A stretch of 64,000 bases of DNA from Vaginella massiliensis. Lineage in GTDB: Bacteria > Bacteroidota > Bacteroidia > Flavobacteriales > Weeksellaceae. This document shows positions 1-10,063 of this stretch, piece by piece. Numbering within the stretch: position 1 is the first letter of the stretch; each line of letters begins with the position of its first letter. Made by a program: the position numbers and the translations under genes. The stretch is from positions 432,920-496,919 of the forward strand of contig NZ_LT593746.1 of the NCBI RefSeq assembly GCF_900089075.1, read 5' to 3'. Below the pieces are notes generated by a model that ran no database searches, was not told the DNA's origin, and saw nothing but the letters and a program-made list of their open reading frames with translations.

Positions 1-260
1 AACGGAATATTAGAGGTCAAACTCATGGCAGTTGCCATAGGCAAAGCAGCGTAAGGAACACCACAAATCAGATCAAACTCACGATCATCTACCAGTTCTA
101 ATAAATTATTTGCTAAAGTTTTGAGCAATTGTGGCGAAGAAGCCAGCGATCTAAGATCGACATAGAAAGGGGATTCTATCCCGCTCTTCAACGTAAATCT
201 TCCAAATTTTATGATTCCTAATTCGTATGCTTTCAATAAGAAATCTTCGCGATGTGTCAT
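1..260 (-). CDS. pyrE: Orotate phosphoribosyltransferase, N-terminal part (runs off the left edge)
   Basis: Reading the minus strand from the ATG at 260 gives about 86 residues before the window edge. The segment FTLKSGIESPFYVDLR (near residues 22–37) and the following ICGVPYAALPMA are typical of the orotate phosphoribosyltransferase N-terminus, which binds orotate and PRPP. The enzyme converts orotate to OMP in cytosolic pyrimidine synthesis. The gene is divergent from nadA. A perfect minus-strand -7 box lies at 277–284, 16 bases before the start. The C-terminal PRPP loop is outside the window, so a fusion to another pyrimidine enzyme cannot be excluded. Confidence 0.9.
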   Translation of the reverse strand, partial: MTHREDFLLKAYELGIIKFGRFTLKSGIESPFYVDLRSLASSPQLLKTLANNLLELVDDREFDLICGVPYAALPMATAMSLTSNIP

Positions 261-276
261 TTGAGTAATGTTTGAG

Positions 277-284
277 CAAAGTTA
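277..284 (-). promoter_or_regulatory. Bacteroidota -7 box (TAACTTTG) for pyrE
   Basis: The minus strand reads TAACTTTG, a perfect match to TAnnTTTG, 16 bases before the pyrE ATG. No TTG at the expected -33 spacing was found. Confidence 0.5.
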
Positions 285-368
285 ATAGCTTTTAAACAAA
301 AAATCATTGTATTTGCAGCATAAATTTAGATTTGACCAACTTCGTAAGGTTTAGAAATAATATTTGAA

Positions 369-376
369 TATTTTTG
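369..376 (+). promoter_or_regulatory. Bacteroidota -7 box (TATTTTTG) for nadA
   Basis: Perfect TAnnTTTG match ending 17 bases before the nadA ATG. The likely start of the nadABC transcript. No convincing -33 TTG was seen. Confidence 0.45.
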
Positions 377-393
377 TTACATAATTAGATAAA

Positions 394-1398
394 ATGAACA
401 CGATAGAAAACGCAACAGCCAATCTACAAACCAAAGGTTTTCTCGACCTAAAAATACCCGAAGGAATAGATTTGATAGAGGAAATTAATCGATTACGAAA
501 AGAAAAAAACGCCGTGATTTTGGCGCATTATTACCAAAAAGGAGCGATACAAGATTTGGCAGATTATTTAGGAGATTCGTTGCAACTCGCCCGAGCAGCA
601 GCCAAAACCGACGCCGATCTCATTGTTTTCTGCGGGGTTCATTTTATGGCTGAAGCCGCTAAAATCCTCAATCCTACCAAAAAAGTCGTGTTGCCCGATA
701 CAAAAGCAGGCTGTACTCTTGCCGACTCTTGTAGCGGTGAGGGTTTGAGGGAATTCAGAGCACAACACCCCAACGCCATTGTGGTGAGTTACATCAACTG
801 TGATGCAGGTGTGAAAGCAGAGTCAGACATCATTGTCACTTCGTCCAACGCCGAACACATCATCAATTCGTTGTCCAAAGAACAAGAAATAATTTTTGCT
901 CCCGATCGCAACCTTGGTCGTTATCTGAATCAGGTTTGTAATCGAAACATGATCCTTTGGGACGGCGCTTGCTATGTGCACGAAGCTTTTTCGCTCGAGC
1001 GAATAGCACAACAAATGGCAGAACACCCCAACGCGAAATTAATAGCGCATCCAGAATCGCAAGAAGATGTTTTGCGCATGGCTCATTTTATTGGGTCGAC
1101 TTCTCGGTTGTTGGATTTTGTGGTAGAAGACAGTGCCCAAGAATTTATTGTGGCAACCGAAGAGGGCATCTTGCACGAAATGGAAAAGTTGGCACCGCAC
1201 AAAAAACTCATTCCAGCATTGGTAAAAGACGAAACTTGCCATTGTAGCGAATGTGCTTTTATGAAGCTCAATACGCTCGAAAAATTATACCTCTGCATGA
1301 AATACGAATTACCCGAAATCACAATAGAAGAAGATTTGAGAGTAAAAGCCTTGGCTGCAATAAATAGAATGTTGAACTTATCTGAAAAAATTAAATAA
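394..1398 (+). CDS. nadA: Quinolinate synthase
   Basis: The protein has 334 residues, a normal length for NadA. It condenses iminoaspartate (from NadB) with dihydroxyacetone phosphate to form quinolinate in de novo NAD synthesis, using a [4Fe-4S] cluster. The substrate motif AHYYQ (44–48), ADLIVFCGVHFMAE (74–87) and KAESDIIVTSSNAE are visible. By alignment to E. coli NadA from memory, the cluster ligands are Cys107 (in GCTLADSC), Cys193 (in DGACYVHE) and Cys287 (in CHCSECAFM). The stop codon TAA shares its last A with the ATG of nadB (TAATG), so the two are translationally coupled. It is the first gene of the NAD operon. Confidence 0.97.
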   Translation: MNTIENATANLQTKGFLDLKIPEGIDLIEEINRLRKEKNAVILAHYYQKGAIQDLADYLGDSLQLARAAAKTDADLIVFCGVHFMAEAAKILNPTKKVVLPDTKAGCTLADSCSGEGLREFRAQHPNAIVVSYINCDAGVKAESDIIVTSSNAEHIINSLSKEQEIIFAPDRNLGRYLNQVCNRNMILWDGACYVHEAFSLERIAQQMAEHPNAKLIAHPESQEDVLRMAHFIGSTSRLLDFVVEDSAQEFIVATEEGILHEMEKLAPHKKLIPALVKDETCHCSECAFMKLNTLEKLYLCMKYELPEITIEEDLRVKALAAINRMLNLSEKIK

Positions 1399-2966
1399 TG
1401 CAAGATGTTCTGGTAATTGGTTCTGGTATTTCGGGATTGTCGTATGCACTGAAAATAGCTTTGCGACACCCAGAGGTGAACATAAAAATTGTGACCAAAG
1501 CCAACGAAGACGAATCCAATACCAAATATGCGCAAGGCGGCGTTGCGGTTGTTACCGATTTTGAGCACGACAGCTTCGAGAAACACATCGCCGATACGCT
1601 AAGAGCTGGCGACGGACTCTGCAAGCCAGAAGCAGTAGAGGTTGTCGTAAAAGAAGGCTTAGATCGTTTTCACGAAATGATGAATTGGGGCGTGCGTTTC
1701 GACCATACCGAAAATGGTATTTTGTCATTAGGAAGAGAAGGCGGACATACAGAAGACCGCATCGTGCACCACAAAGACATCACGGGAGCAGAGATCGAAC
1801 GAGCTTTGTTGGTAGAAATTAAAAAACACGCAAACATTCAATTACTCACTCACCATTTTGCAGTTGATCTGATTACCGAACACCACATCGAAGGCAAGGA
1901 TGAAAACCGAAATACCATTACCTGTTACGGTGCCTATATCTTGGACACCAAAACAAAAAAAGTTGAAAAAGTTGCGGCAAAAATCACCCTGATTGCAACG
2001 GGCGGTTGCGGACATGTGTACAAAAACACGACCAACCCCGTAATTGCCACAGGAGACGGTATTGCTTTGGCACATCGGGCGGGAGCAACCGTGTCGCATA
2101 TGCAATTCATACAATTTCATCCGACCGCTTTTTATAGTAAATTCGATGGGCAATTATTTTTGATTTCAGAAGCTGTACGCGGATTTGGAGCGAAATTGAT
2201 GAATCGACAAGGCGAAAAATTCATGAAAAACTATGATGATCGCGAAGAATTGGCATCACGCGATATTGTGGCACGTGCCATCGACAACGAAATGAAACGT
2301 CTGGGTGATGAATATGTCTACCTCGATTGTCGCCATCTCGACCATGAAAAGTTTTTGAATCATTTTCCTAATATTTACCAAAAATGCAAATCGGAGGGCT
2401 TCGATATGTTTCAAGATTTGATTCCGGTGGTTCCGGCTTCGCATTATTTATGTGGCGGAATCGATGTCGATTTAGAAGGTCAGACCCGCATTGCCCATCT
2501 CTTTGCCATTGGCGAATGCTCCAACACAGGACTTCACGGTGCCAATCGTTTGGCGTCGAATTCGTTGTTAGAAGCTATGGTTTTTGGACACCGTGCAGCG
2601 ATGAAAACAGCAGAAATGCTTACCAACAGGGCATTCGATACCCAAAAAATCAGTCAGATTCCCGAATGGAAAGACGAAGGACTACAATGGCAAGACGAAA
2701 TGGTTTCGTTTCAATATTTCAGAAAACAGCTACAAAACATGATGAGTGATTTGGTGAGTATTGTTCGCAGCAACGACCGTCTGGACCTCGCCCTCAAACA
2801 ACAACAAGACATCAGCAAAGCGGTAACAGAATTGTACAATATGTCGATTGTAACGCCGCAGTTGTTGGAATTGCGAAACCTGACAGAAATTGCGGGGCTC
2901 ATCATCACGCAAAGTATAGCTCAGTCGGAAAATCGAGGAACATTTTATAATAAAGACTTAGATTGA
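1398..2966 (+). CDS. nadB: L-aspartate oxidase
   Basis: A 522-residue flavoprotein that oxidises L-aspartate to iminoaspartate, the substrate handed to NadA. The N-terminal FAD dinucleotide fold (VLVIGSGISGLSYAL, residues 4–18), the KYAQGGVAVV segment, ATGGCGHVY, the catalytic-domain stretch FLISEAVRGFGAKL and the succinate-dehydrogenase/fumarate-reductase-like GLHGANRLASNSLLEA motif are all present. The start overlaps the nadA stop by one base, and its TGA shares an A with the ATG of the next gene. In many NadB proteins the Arg motif reads RGEGA; here it is RGFGA, a small departure whose effect is unknown. Confidence 0.96.
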   Translation: MQDVLVIGSGISGLSYALKIALRHPEVNIKIVTKANEDESNTKYAQGGVAVVTDFEHDSFEKHIADTLRAGDGLCKPEAVEVVVKEGLDRFHEMMNWGVRFDHTENGILSLGREGGHTEDRIVHHKDITGAEIERALLVEIKKHANIQLLTHHFAVDLITEHHIEGKDENRNTITCYGAYILDTKTKKVEKVAAKITLIATGGCGHVYKNTTNPVIATGDGIALAHRAGATVSHMQFIQFHPTAFYSKFDGQLFLISEAVRGFGAKLMNRQGEKFMKNYDDREELASRDIVARAIDNEMKRLGDEYVYLDCRHLDHEKFLNHFPNIYQKCKSEGFDMFQDLIPVVPASHYLCGGIDVDLEGQTRIAHLFAIGECSNTGLHGANRLASNSLLEAMVFGHRAAMKTAEMLTNRAFDTQKISQIPEWKDEGLQWQDEMVSFQYFRKQLQNMMSDLVSIVRSNDRLDLALKQQQDISKAVTELYNMSIVTPQLLELRNLTEIAGLIITQSIAQSENRGTFYNKDLD

Positions 2967-3820
2967 TGCAGCGAATTCTACTCCTATTATGTATCCTATT
3001 TTCGATGTCCGCTGAAGCGCAAGAAAAAAAAAGTGGTCCGATTTTCCCAGGTTGTGAGCAATCAAAAAACTTGAAAGAATCTACCCTTTGTTTCAACCAA
3101 GAATTGAACAGAGCGTTGGCGCACGAACTGCAGTATTTTGCAATTGTTGCCGACTATTTAGAAATTGCTAAAGCCAAAGCCAAAACCAATTTTATCGTGA
3201 ACAAAGACGGCTTGTTTACCGATGTAAGAATCGATGGCGACAACGCAGTGTTTAATGGATTCATATTTTCAACTTTTTATTTGTTGAATTCGAGATTAGA
3301 CCGCGCCAAACTCAGCATTATACCTGCAAAAAACGAAAAGGGCAAAGCCATCAACACGCCATTTTCTATTCCTGTGAAATTTGATTTGGATGCAGCTCGA
3401 GACGAATTTCCTAACTTCAATCGGCGCAATCGGGTGCTGTTTACCTTCTACAACGAACGCGACAAAGAGGATATCGAAATTAGAATCGACACCACTTACA
3501 CCATCTCGACTTACGCAATTGGAGATCAGCACGAGTTTTTTTTAGGAAATTATAAATCCTTGGTCGATTTGGCAATGTTGGCGCCGTATTCAGAGAGCAT
3601 TCAACAAAGTTTTCATACGGGAACAACCTTGGTAACCAAAGGCATTTTGAATCAAAAAGTGTACACCATTCGACTGAAAAATTTCTTCAACAACGATCCA
3701 GCATCCGATGTGTACATCGAGGTTTATCGGGAAGAAAACAATGAATGGAAAGAATATTACCGCTTCAACTCAAAAGAAGAATTTAATGAATCTGAGTTTG
3801 TAAAACTCACTTATCGATAA
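2966..3820 (+). CDS. Secreted protein with a TonB C-terminal-like domain, in the NAD operon
   Basis: A 284-residue protein of unknown function. I chose the ATG at 2966, which overlaps the nadB stop (TGATG), over the in-frame TTG at 2963. Residues 1–18 form a signal peptide ending in SAEAQ. The mature N-terminus has FPGCE (27–31), a second Cys at 42, and NFIVNKDGLFTDVRI (75–89), a pattern that resembles the C-terminal domain of Bacteroidota energy-transducer TonB proteins. There is no membrane anchor or Pro-rich linker, so it is not a normal TonB. The remainder (about 100–284) is not recognised. Its position between nadB and nadC is probably co-transcription rather than a role in NAD synthesis. 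Confidence 0.8.
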   Translation: MQRILLLLCILFSMSAEAQEKKSGPIFPGCEQSKNLKESTLCFNQELNRALAHELQYFAIVADYLEIAKAKAKTNFIVNKDGLFTDVRIDGDNAVFNGFIFSTFYLLNSRLDRAKLSIIPAKNEKGKAINTPFSIPVKFDLDAARDEFPNFNRRNRVLFTFYNERDKEDIEIRIDTTYTISTYAIGDQHEFFLGNYKSLVDLAMLAPYSESIQQSFHTGTTLVTKGILNQKVYTIRLKNFFNNDPASDVYIEVYREENNEWKEYYRFNSKEEFNESEFVKLTYR

Positions 3821-3825
3821 ACATT

Positions 3826-4695
3826 ATGAATACATTTCCGCCCTATATCACCCCAGAAAAATTGGATCATTTCATCGAGCAAGCCTTTGCCGAAGACGTT
3901 GGCGATGGCGACCATTCCTCACTGGCAATCGTGCCCAAAGATGCGGTACAAACCGCTGTGCTGAAGGTAAAAGACAACGGAATAATTGCTGGAATAGAAT
4001 TGGCAAAATACATCTTCGAAAAAGTCGACCCTACCTTCGAATTAGAATTTTTGGTTGAAGATGGACAACAAGTACAATTCGGAAACGAAGCCTTTCGCAT
4101 TACAGGGAAAGCGCAACGAATTTTGACCTGCGAACGCTTGGTTCTCAATTGCATGCAACGCATGTCGGGAATTGCAACCTACGCCAACGAAATGATGCAA
4201 TTGGTAAAAGGAACAAAAGCCAAAATTCTCGACACTCGCAAAACAACGCCAAATTTTCGGATGTTCGAGAAATGGGCAGTAAAAATTGGTGGAGCAGAAA
4301 ACCATCGGTTTGGATTGTTCGATATGGTCATGCTAAAAGACAATCACGTTGATTTTTGTGGGAGCATTACCAAAGCAGTGCAACAGACCAAATCGTATCT
4401 TGCTCAAAACCATCTCGATTTGAAGATTGAGGTAGAAACTCGAAACCTGGCAGAAGTTGAAGAAGCCTTAGCTGTAGGAGTAGATATTATCATGCTCGAT
4501 AATTTTAGCCTCGAAGAAATGGCAAAAGCTGTAAAACTGATAGACCATCGCGTGAAAACCGAGGCCTCTGGCGGTATTACAAAAGAAACTGTGAGAAGCA
4601 TCGCCGAGACGGGCGTAGACTATATCTCTTCTGGTGCCATTATACACTCGGCACGAAATTTTGATTTAAGTCTAAAGGCAAACGTTATTTATTAA
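3826..4695 (+). CDS. nadC: Nicotinate-nucleotide pyrophosphorylase (carboxylating)
   Basis: A 289-residue quinolinate phosphoribosyltransferase, the third enzyme of the block: quinolinate plus PRPP gives nicotinate mononucleotide, CO2 and PPi. Characteristic segments are FAEDVGDGDHSS (21–32), CERLVLNCMQRMSGIAT (102–118), ILDTRKTTPNFR (134–145), KIGGAENHRFGLFDMVMLKDNH (153–174) and the phosphate-binding EASGGI near the C-terminus. It starts five bases after the preceding gene, so nadA, nadB, the secreted protein and nadC look like one transcript. No repressor gene for the operon is in the window. Confidence 0.96.
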   Translation: MNTFPPYITPEKLDHFIEQAFAEDVGDGDHSSLAIVPKDAVQTAVLKVKDNGIIAGIELAKYIFEKVDPTFELEFLVEDGQQVQFGNEAFRITGKAQRILTCERLVLNCMQRMSGIATYANEMMQLVKGTKAKILDTRKTTPNFRMFEKWAVKIGGAENHRFGLFDMVMLKDNHVDFCGSITKAVQQTKSYLAQNHLDLKIEVETRNLAEVEEALAVGVDIIMLDNFSLEEMAKAVKLIDHRVKTEASGGITKETVRSIAETGVDYISSGAIIHSARNFDLSLKANVIY

Positions 4696-4906
4696 AAATT
4701 TTAGGGAAGTTGCACCGAAACATCCTTAAAAATTTAACACTTTTTCTAATTAACTCGGTTGAGTTATCGTCCTAATAACAAGAAATTTTTTGCAATAAAA
4801 AAGCGAAAAATGTCATACTTTCAAAATTATTATTTAACAATTAATTAACATTCGGAGTTTAAATAGTTTCGACATTTGCACCGTAAACTTTAAAACTATT
4901 TTTAGG

Positions 4907-7381
4907 ATGAGGTTAAACTCAATGAAGCTTTTTATAGTAGGAGCTTTCGCTTTAACAGCACAACTTTCATACGCTCAAGTTGAGCCTACGGATTCAACTC
5001 ACATCCAACATGATACCATCATGGATGATGAGACCGTAAACTTAACAGAAACTTTGATTATCGGTAAAGGGGTAATCGACTTGCAAGAGAACCGTAAAAC
5101 GCCAGTGGCTGTTTCTACTATCTCGCGCCAAGAAATCCAAGACAAAGCAGTTGGTAACGTAGAATTCCCAGAAGTAATGGCAAACACGCCTTCTGTTTAC
5201 GTATCTGACCAATCAGCAGGTTTTGGAGATTCTCATATGTATTTACGTGGATTCACAGAACAAAATACCGCTTTCTTATTAAACGGGCAACCGATTAATG
5301 GTATGGAAGATGGTAACATCTATTGGTCGAACTGGTCGGCTATGAACGAGGTAGCAAACGCTATAGAGGTACAACGTGGTTTAGGATCTTCTAAATTAGC
5401 AATTTCTTCTGTAGGAGGTACGGTAAACATCGTAACCAAAGCAACAGACAAAAGAGAAGGAGGTTTCGCTCGCTTTGTTGTAGGTAACGATAGCTACTTG
5501 GCTGGTACAGTATCTTACAATACAGGTCTCAAAAACAAATGGGGATTCTCTGTTTTATTAAACCATTGGCAAGCACACCGTAAATATGCTTATGGTACTG
5601 GCGGACAAGGACAGGCTTATTTTGTATCGGTAGGATACCAACCAAACGAAGATCATAACATTAACTTCATGATTTTTGGTGCACCACAATGGCACGACCA
5701 AAATTATTCTACAAAAAGGACTTCTCAGTGGGAAGAAATGGGTGGAGATAAAAAATACAACTCAACCTACGGATACTACAAAGGTGAAGGGAAAAACTTA
5801 CGTCGTAACTATTACCACAAACCGGTAGCAAACCTTAACTGGGACTGGACAATCAACGATAAAATGAACTTATCGACCGTTGCTTACGCATCTGTTGGGA
5901 CAGGTGGAGGAACTTCGGGAGTGGGTAGAGCATCTAGCACCACAACAGGAGGATTAAACGGAAGAGGATATATCAATTTCGATCAAATCGAAGCGAATAA
6001 CTTATTAGACCAAGACGGAATCGGAAACAATGGTGGGGTAGACATCAACGGAAAACCAATCAACAATGCGGCTATTCGTTCTTCTGTCAACAACCACTCT
6101 TGGTACGGAGCTGTATCTAACTTTACGTTTGATACCCAAACAGGTATTACCTTAAACATCGGTGGTGATGTACGTTTCTACAAAGGTCAACACCATCAAC
6201 AAATGATCGACTTATTCGGATTGAAAGGTTGGTCAGAAAAAAATAAAGTAACAGGTGATGCAATTGTGGTTACAGAAACTTTCTCAACTAATCCTTGGAA
6301 AGCACTTTTCAAAACTGCTGGTAAAGATCAAAGAACTAACCGCGACTACAACGAAGACATCAATTACCAAGGTGTATTCGGTCAGGCAGAATACGAAATC
6401 GGAGGATTCACAGTATTTGCTCAAGGAGCTTTATCAAACCAATCATACCAAAAATTCGATCGTTGGAACTATGGTGGAGTAGAGCACAAATCAGAAAAAG
6501 TTAAGAAAACAGGATGGAATATCAAAGGAGGTATGTCATATACTTTCTTAGATAACAACGCATTTTTTGTGAATGCAGGTCGTTATTCTCGTCAACCTTT
6601 CTTAGATAATATATTTACTTTCAACACCGTAGATTTACAAGAACCTTCTGTTGACAACGAAGAAATCACAGGTTTCGAAGCAGGATACCGTTACAAAACT
6701 CGTAACTTACGTGTAAATGTAAATGCTTACTACACCAAATGGGGAAACCGTTTCTTATTAATGGATTATGGTGAAGAAATCATCAAGGATCCTGCAGGAA
6801 ACATCTTAGACTCTTACAACTACTCAGAATACGCAAACAACGTAACACAAATCCATAAAGGAATCGAGGTTGATTTTGATGCAAGAATCGAACGTATCTG
6901 GACAGTACGTGGATACGTTTCTTATGGTGATTGGCAATACGACGGTTCTACTCCAATGCAACGTAGAAACAACGATGCTGGGACAATCGTAACTCAATAT
7001 GATGATGTAGATCTTACTGGTATTAAAGTTGGTGATGCTGCGCAATTCACTTTCGGTATGGGTACTAAATTAGACGTAACTCGTTCGTTCTCTGTAGATA
7101 TGGACTTCAACTACTATGCTAACATTTATTCGCAAGTTGATGCTAAAGAATTGGTAACCAATTTACATAACGGAAAACCATACAAACCAAACAAATTATC
7201 TCCATATGCAAAAGTAGATTTAGGAGCATCGTACGAATTGAAATTCGGAACTCAAAAATTACGTTTAAGAGGTAATATCAAAAACTTGTTCAACGACCAA
7301 TACATTATCCGTGAAAACAGAAATGGATACGGTTATGGACTTGGAAGAACTTGGAACGCTTCAGTAGCATATAGCTTCTAA
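4907..7381 (+). CDS. TonB-dependent outer-membrane receptor
   Basis: An 824-residue receptor with a signal peptide (cut after about SYAQ, residue 24), a plug domain (roughly residues 50–180, with FLLNGQPINGM and GSSKLAISSVGGTVNIVTK) and a long beta-barrel ending in NASVAYSF, with the terminal aromatic residue expected of an outer-membrane barrel. No N-terminal carboxypeptidase-like domain precedes the plug and no SusD-like partner follows, so an iron-chelate or other small-ligand role is more likely than polysaccharide import; the substrate cannot be read from sequence. An alternative start is the ATG at 4922. The gene stands alone, bounded by a strong terminator, and strongly prefers TTA for Leu and AAC for Asn, unlike its neighbours, which suggests high expression. 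Confidence 0.93.
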   Translation: MRLNSMKLFIVGAFALTAQLSYAQVEPTDSTHIQHDTIMDDETVNLTETLIIGKGVIDLQENRKTPVAVSTISRQEIQDKAVGNVEFPEVMANTPSVYVSDQSAGFGDSHMYLRGFTEQNTAFLLNGQPINGMEDGNIYWSNWSAMNEVANAIEVQRGLGSSKLAISSVGGTVNIVTKATDKREGGFARFVVGNDSYLAGTVSYNTGLKNKWGFSVLLNHWQAHRKYAYGTGGQGQAYFVSVGYQPNEDHNINFMIFGAPQWHDQNYSTKRTSQWEEMGGDKKYNSTYGYYKGEGKNLRRNYYHKPVANLNWDWTINDKMNLSTVAYASVGTGGGTSGVGRASSTTTGGLNGRGYINFDQIEANNLLDQDGIGNNGGVDINGKPINNAAIRSSVNNHSWYGAVSNFTFDTQTGITLNIGGDVRFYKGQHHQQMIDLFGLKGWSEKNKVTGDAIVVTETFSTNPWKALFKTAGKDQRTNRDYNEDINYQGVFGQAEYEIGGFTVFAQGALSNQSYQKFDRWNYGGVEHKSEKVKKTGWNIKGGMSYTFLDNNAFFVNAGRYSRQPFLDNIFTFNTVDLQEPSVDNEEITGFEAGYRYKTRNLRVNVNAYYTKWGNRFLLMDYGEEIIKDPAGNILDSYNYSEYANNVTQIHKGIEVDFDARIERIWTVRGYVSYGDWQYDGSTPMQRRNNDAGTIVTQYDDVDLTGIKVGDAAQFTFGMGTKLDVTRSFSVDMDFNYYANIYSQVDAKELVTNLHNGKPYKPNKLSPYAKVDLGASYELKFGTQKLRLRGNIKNLFNDQYIIRENRNGYGYGLGRTWNASVAYSF

Positions 7382-7416
7382 TTTCAGAAACGATATTTTT
7401 ATCGTATCAAATATTT

Positions 7417-7446
7417 AAAAGGCGGACTTCGGTTCGCCTTTTTTTG
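7417..7446 (+). terminator. Intrinsic terminator after the TonB-dependent receptor
   Basis: AAGGCGGAC and GTTCGCCTT form a nine-pair stem with one G-T pair, closed by a TTCG loop and followed by a run of T. Confidence 0.92.
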
Positions 7447-7461
7447 CATTAAATTCGCATC

Positions 7462-8400
7462 ATGAAAACATTTATCAGACCAGACTATTTGCAATCTGGC
7501 GACAAAATAGCCATCGTAGCGCCCGCAAAACGCATCTTGCCACACGAGCTAGACGAAGAAATCGAACTGATACAATCTTGGGGGTTAGAAGTTGTTTTGG
7601 GTAAAAATCTTTACCACTCGCATTACTTTGGTTACGCCTATGCCGGCACGTTAGAAGATCGCTTAGCCGATTTTCAGCAAGCCTTAGACAACCCTTCGGT
7701 AAAAGCCATTTGGTGTGCTCGTGGCGGATATGGCGCCATTCAACTGATAGATGAACTAGATTTCGGAGCGTTTATGCAACACCCAAAATGGATTATTGGC
7801 TATTCAGACATTACGGTTTTTCATGCCAAACTTCATCAATTGGGCTACCAATCGATTCATGGCGTGGTGGTGAAAAAGTTGAACCTTCCTTACCATCCCG
7901 AGTCGTACCGAAGCGTAAAACAATTACTATTCAACCAATCTTTTACCTACGATATTCCACTTCATCCCCTGAATAAAACCGGACAAGCCGAAGGGATTCT
8001 AATTGGAGGAAACCTTTCGATAGTGTACAGTTTGTTGGGATCGCAAACCAGCATCAATCCAAACGATAAAATTTTGTTTTTAGAAGATTGGTACGAAAAC
8101 TGGTACCATGTAGACCGTATGATGACGAGCTTGAAACGAGCCGAAATTTTACCAAAAATCAACGGATTGATTCTCGGTAGCTTTACCTTTATGGATGTAG
8201 AAGAAGAAAACACAGCCCATTATACCAATCCGTTCGATCCCACCACTTATCAAATCATTCATCACCATTTAGCACCCTACAACATTCCAGTATGTTTTCA
8301 GTTTCCTGCTGGGCATACGGGACACAATATCGCCATGAAATTCGGTGAAAAAGTAAAACTTAGTATTCAGTCAAATTCTGTAACTTTGCAGTATATATAA
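7462..8400 (+). CDS. LD-carboxypeptidase (peptidase family S66, LdcA/MccF type)
   Basis: A 312-residue serine peptidase homolog that trims the terminal D-Ala from murein tetrapeptides during peptidoglycan recycling; some relatives (MccF) instead cleave microcin C. The family catalytic triad can be placed at Ser115 (in IIGYSDIT), Glu208 (in LFLEDWYENW) and His285 (in PAGHTGHN), and CARGGYGA (85–92) is typical. No signal peptide is visible, so it should act in the cytosol. A near-consensus -7 box (TAAATTCG, 7450–7457) lies only four bases before the ATG, just behind the preceding terminator. A perfect -7 box for upp lies within its last codons. Confidence 0.9.
   Translation: MKTFIRPDYLQSGDKIAIVAPAKRILPHELDEEIELIQSWGLEVVLGKNLYHSHYFGYAYAGTLEDRLADFQQALDNPSVKAIWCARGGYGAIQLIDELDFGAFMQHPKWIIGYSDITVFHAKLHQLGYQSIHGVVVKKLNLPYHPESYRSVKQLLFNQSFTYDIPLHPLNKTGQAEGILIGGNLSIVYSLLGSQTSINPNDKILFLEDWYENWYHVDRMMTSLKRAEILPKINGLILGSFTFMDVEEENTAHYTNPFDPTTYQIIHHHLAPYNIPVCFQFPAGHTGHNIAMKFGEKVKLSIQSNSVTLQYI
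8381..8388 (+). promoter_or_regulatory. Bacteroidota -7 box (TAACTTTG) for upp
   Basis: Perfect TAnnTTTG match inside the end of the LD-carboxypeptidase gene, 18 bases before the upp ATG. Confidence 0.5.
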
Positions 8401-9035
<635 letters not shown>

Positions 9036-9036
<1 letters not shown>

Positions 9037-9401
9037 TGGCACAACACAACGACTTTGGAAAAGAAGCAGAAAATCGGGCGAAAGATTATCTTTTGCAGAA
9101 AAAGTATATAATATTAACACAAAATTATCATTTTCAAAAGGCTGAAATTGATATTATTGCACTGCAAAACCATCAACTCATTGTCTGCGAAGTAAAAGCC
9201 AGAAGTACTGGCATTTTTACACCTCCAGAAATGACGGTGAATAAAGCGAAAATGAAAAGATTGATGATGGCTGCCGATCAATACCTCTGCGAAAACAATT
9301 TGGATGCAGAAGTACGATTCGACATCATTGCCATCACCAAAACCAACAACACGTGGAATATAAAGCATATAGAAGATGCTTTTAATAGTTTAGAAATTTA
9401 A
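9036..9401 (+). CDS. UPF0102/YraN family, predicted endonuclease-like protein
   Basis: A 121-residue protein starting at the ATG that overlaps the upp stop; a longer open frame reaching back into upp is not used because the conserved N-terminus (FGKEAENRAKDYLLQKKY) begins here. The family core AEIDIIA...LIVCEVKAR is present, an arrangement of acidic residues and Lys typical of the restriction-endonuclease-like fold. YraN proteins are widespread and often lie near other genome-maintenance genes, but their cellular role is unsettled. It ends nine bases before the first DedA gene. Confidence 0.9.
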
Positions 9402-9409
9402 TTTAAGAT

Positions 9410-10063
9410 ATGGAAATCATCACCCAATTGTTCGACTTTGTCATGCACATCGATCAACACCTCAGCTATTTCGCAAACGAATACGGTTTGTGGCTATACG
9501 CCATCCTATTTCTAATCATTTTTGTAGAAACAGGCGTGGTGGTAATGCCTTTTTTACCAGGCGATTCGTTGCTATTTGCTGCCGGTATGTTGGCCGCTCA
9601 GCCCAACGACCTCAATGTAATCGTGATGATGCTGATCTTACTTGTAGCTGCAGTTCTGGGCGACACTTTGAACTATTCTATTGGGAAGAATATTGGTATG
9701 AAAGCGGTAAAAACCAAAATTTTCGGAAAACAATTTGTTCAACCCGAACACCTCGACAAAACGCATCAGTTCTACGAAAAATACGGAACCAAAACCATTG
9801 TCATTGCGCGCTTTGTACCTATTGTGCGCACGCTTGCACCTTTTGTCGCTGGTATCGGAAAAATGAAGTACATCACTTTTATCAATTACAACGTTATCGG
9901 CGGATTCATCTGGGTATTTGGCATCACGCTGGCCGGTTATTTCTTAGGAAATATTCCACTGGTTCGAGACAATTTTTCTAAAGTTGTATTGGGTATAATC
10001 GTTGTTTCTGTACTGCCTATATTTTTCGAAATCTTAAAAGAAAAATTCAGTAAAAAAGCTTAG
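9410..10063 (+). CDS. DedA family membrane protein (first of a tandem pair)
   Basis: A 217-residue polytopic inner-membrane protein. The DedA signatures are clear: FVETGVVVMPFLPGDSLLFAAG (about 40–61), with the acidic residue and GDS, and ARFVPIVRTLAPFVAGIGKM, with the conserved Arg residues. DedA proteins are implicated in undecaprenyl-phosphate or phospholipid flipping and proton-coupled membrane homeostasis; which applies here is not known. Its TAG stop lies inside the stem of a terminator that separates it from the second copy. Confidence 0.92.
   Translation: MEIITQLFDFVMHIDQHLSYFANEYGLWLYAILFLIIFVETGVVVMPFLPGDSLLFAAGMLAAQPNDLNVIVMMLILLVAAVLGDTLNYSIGKNIGMKAVKTKIFGKQFVQPEHLDKTHQFYEKYGTKTIVIARFVPIVRTLAPFVAGIGKMKYITFINYNVIGGFIWVFGITLAGYFLGNIPLVRDNFSKVVLGIIVVSVLPIFFEILKEKFSKKA

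Noticed and set aside
1083-1586. Minus-strand 167-codon open frame across nadA and nadB
   Set aside because: Antisense to two unmistakable NAD-biosynthesis genes; no promoter box or family match.
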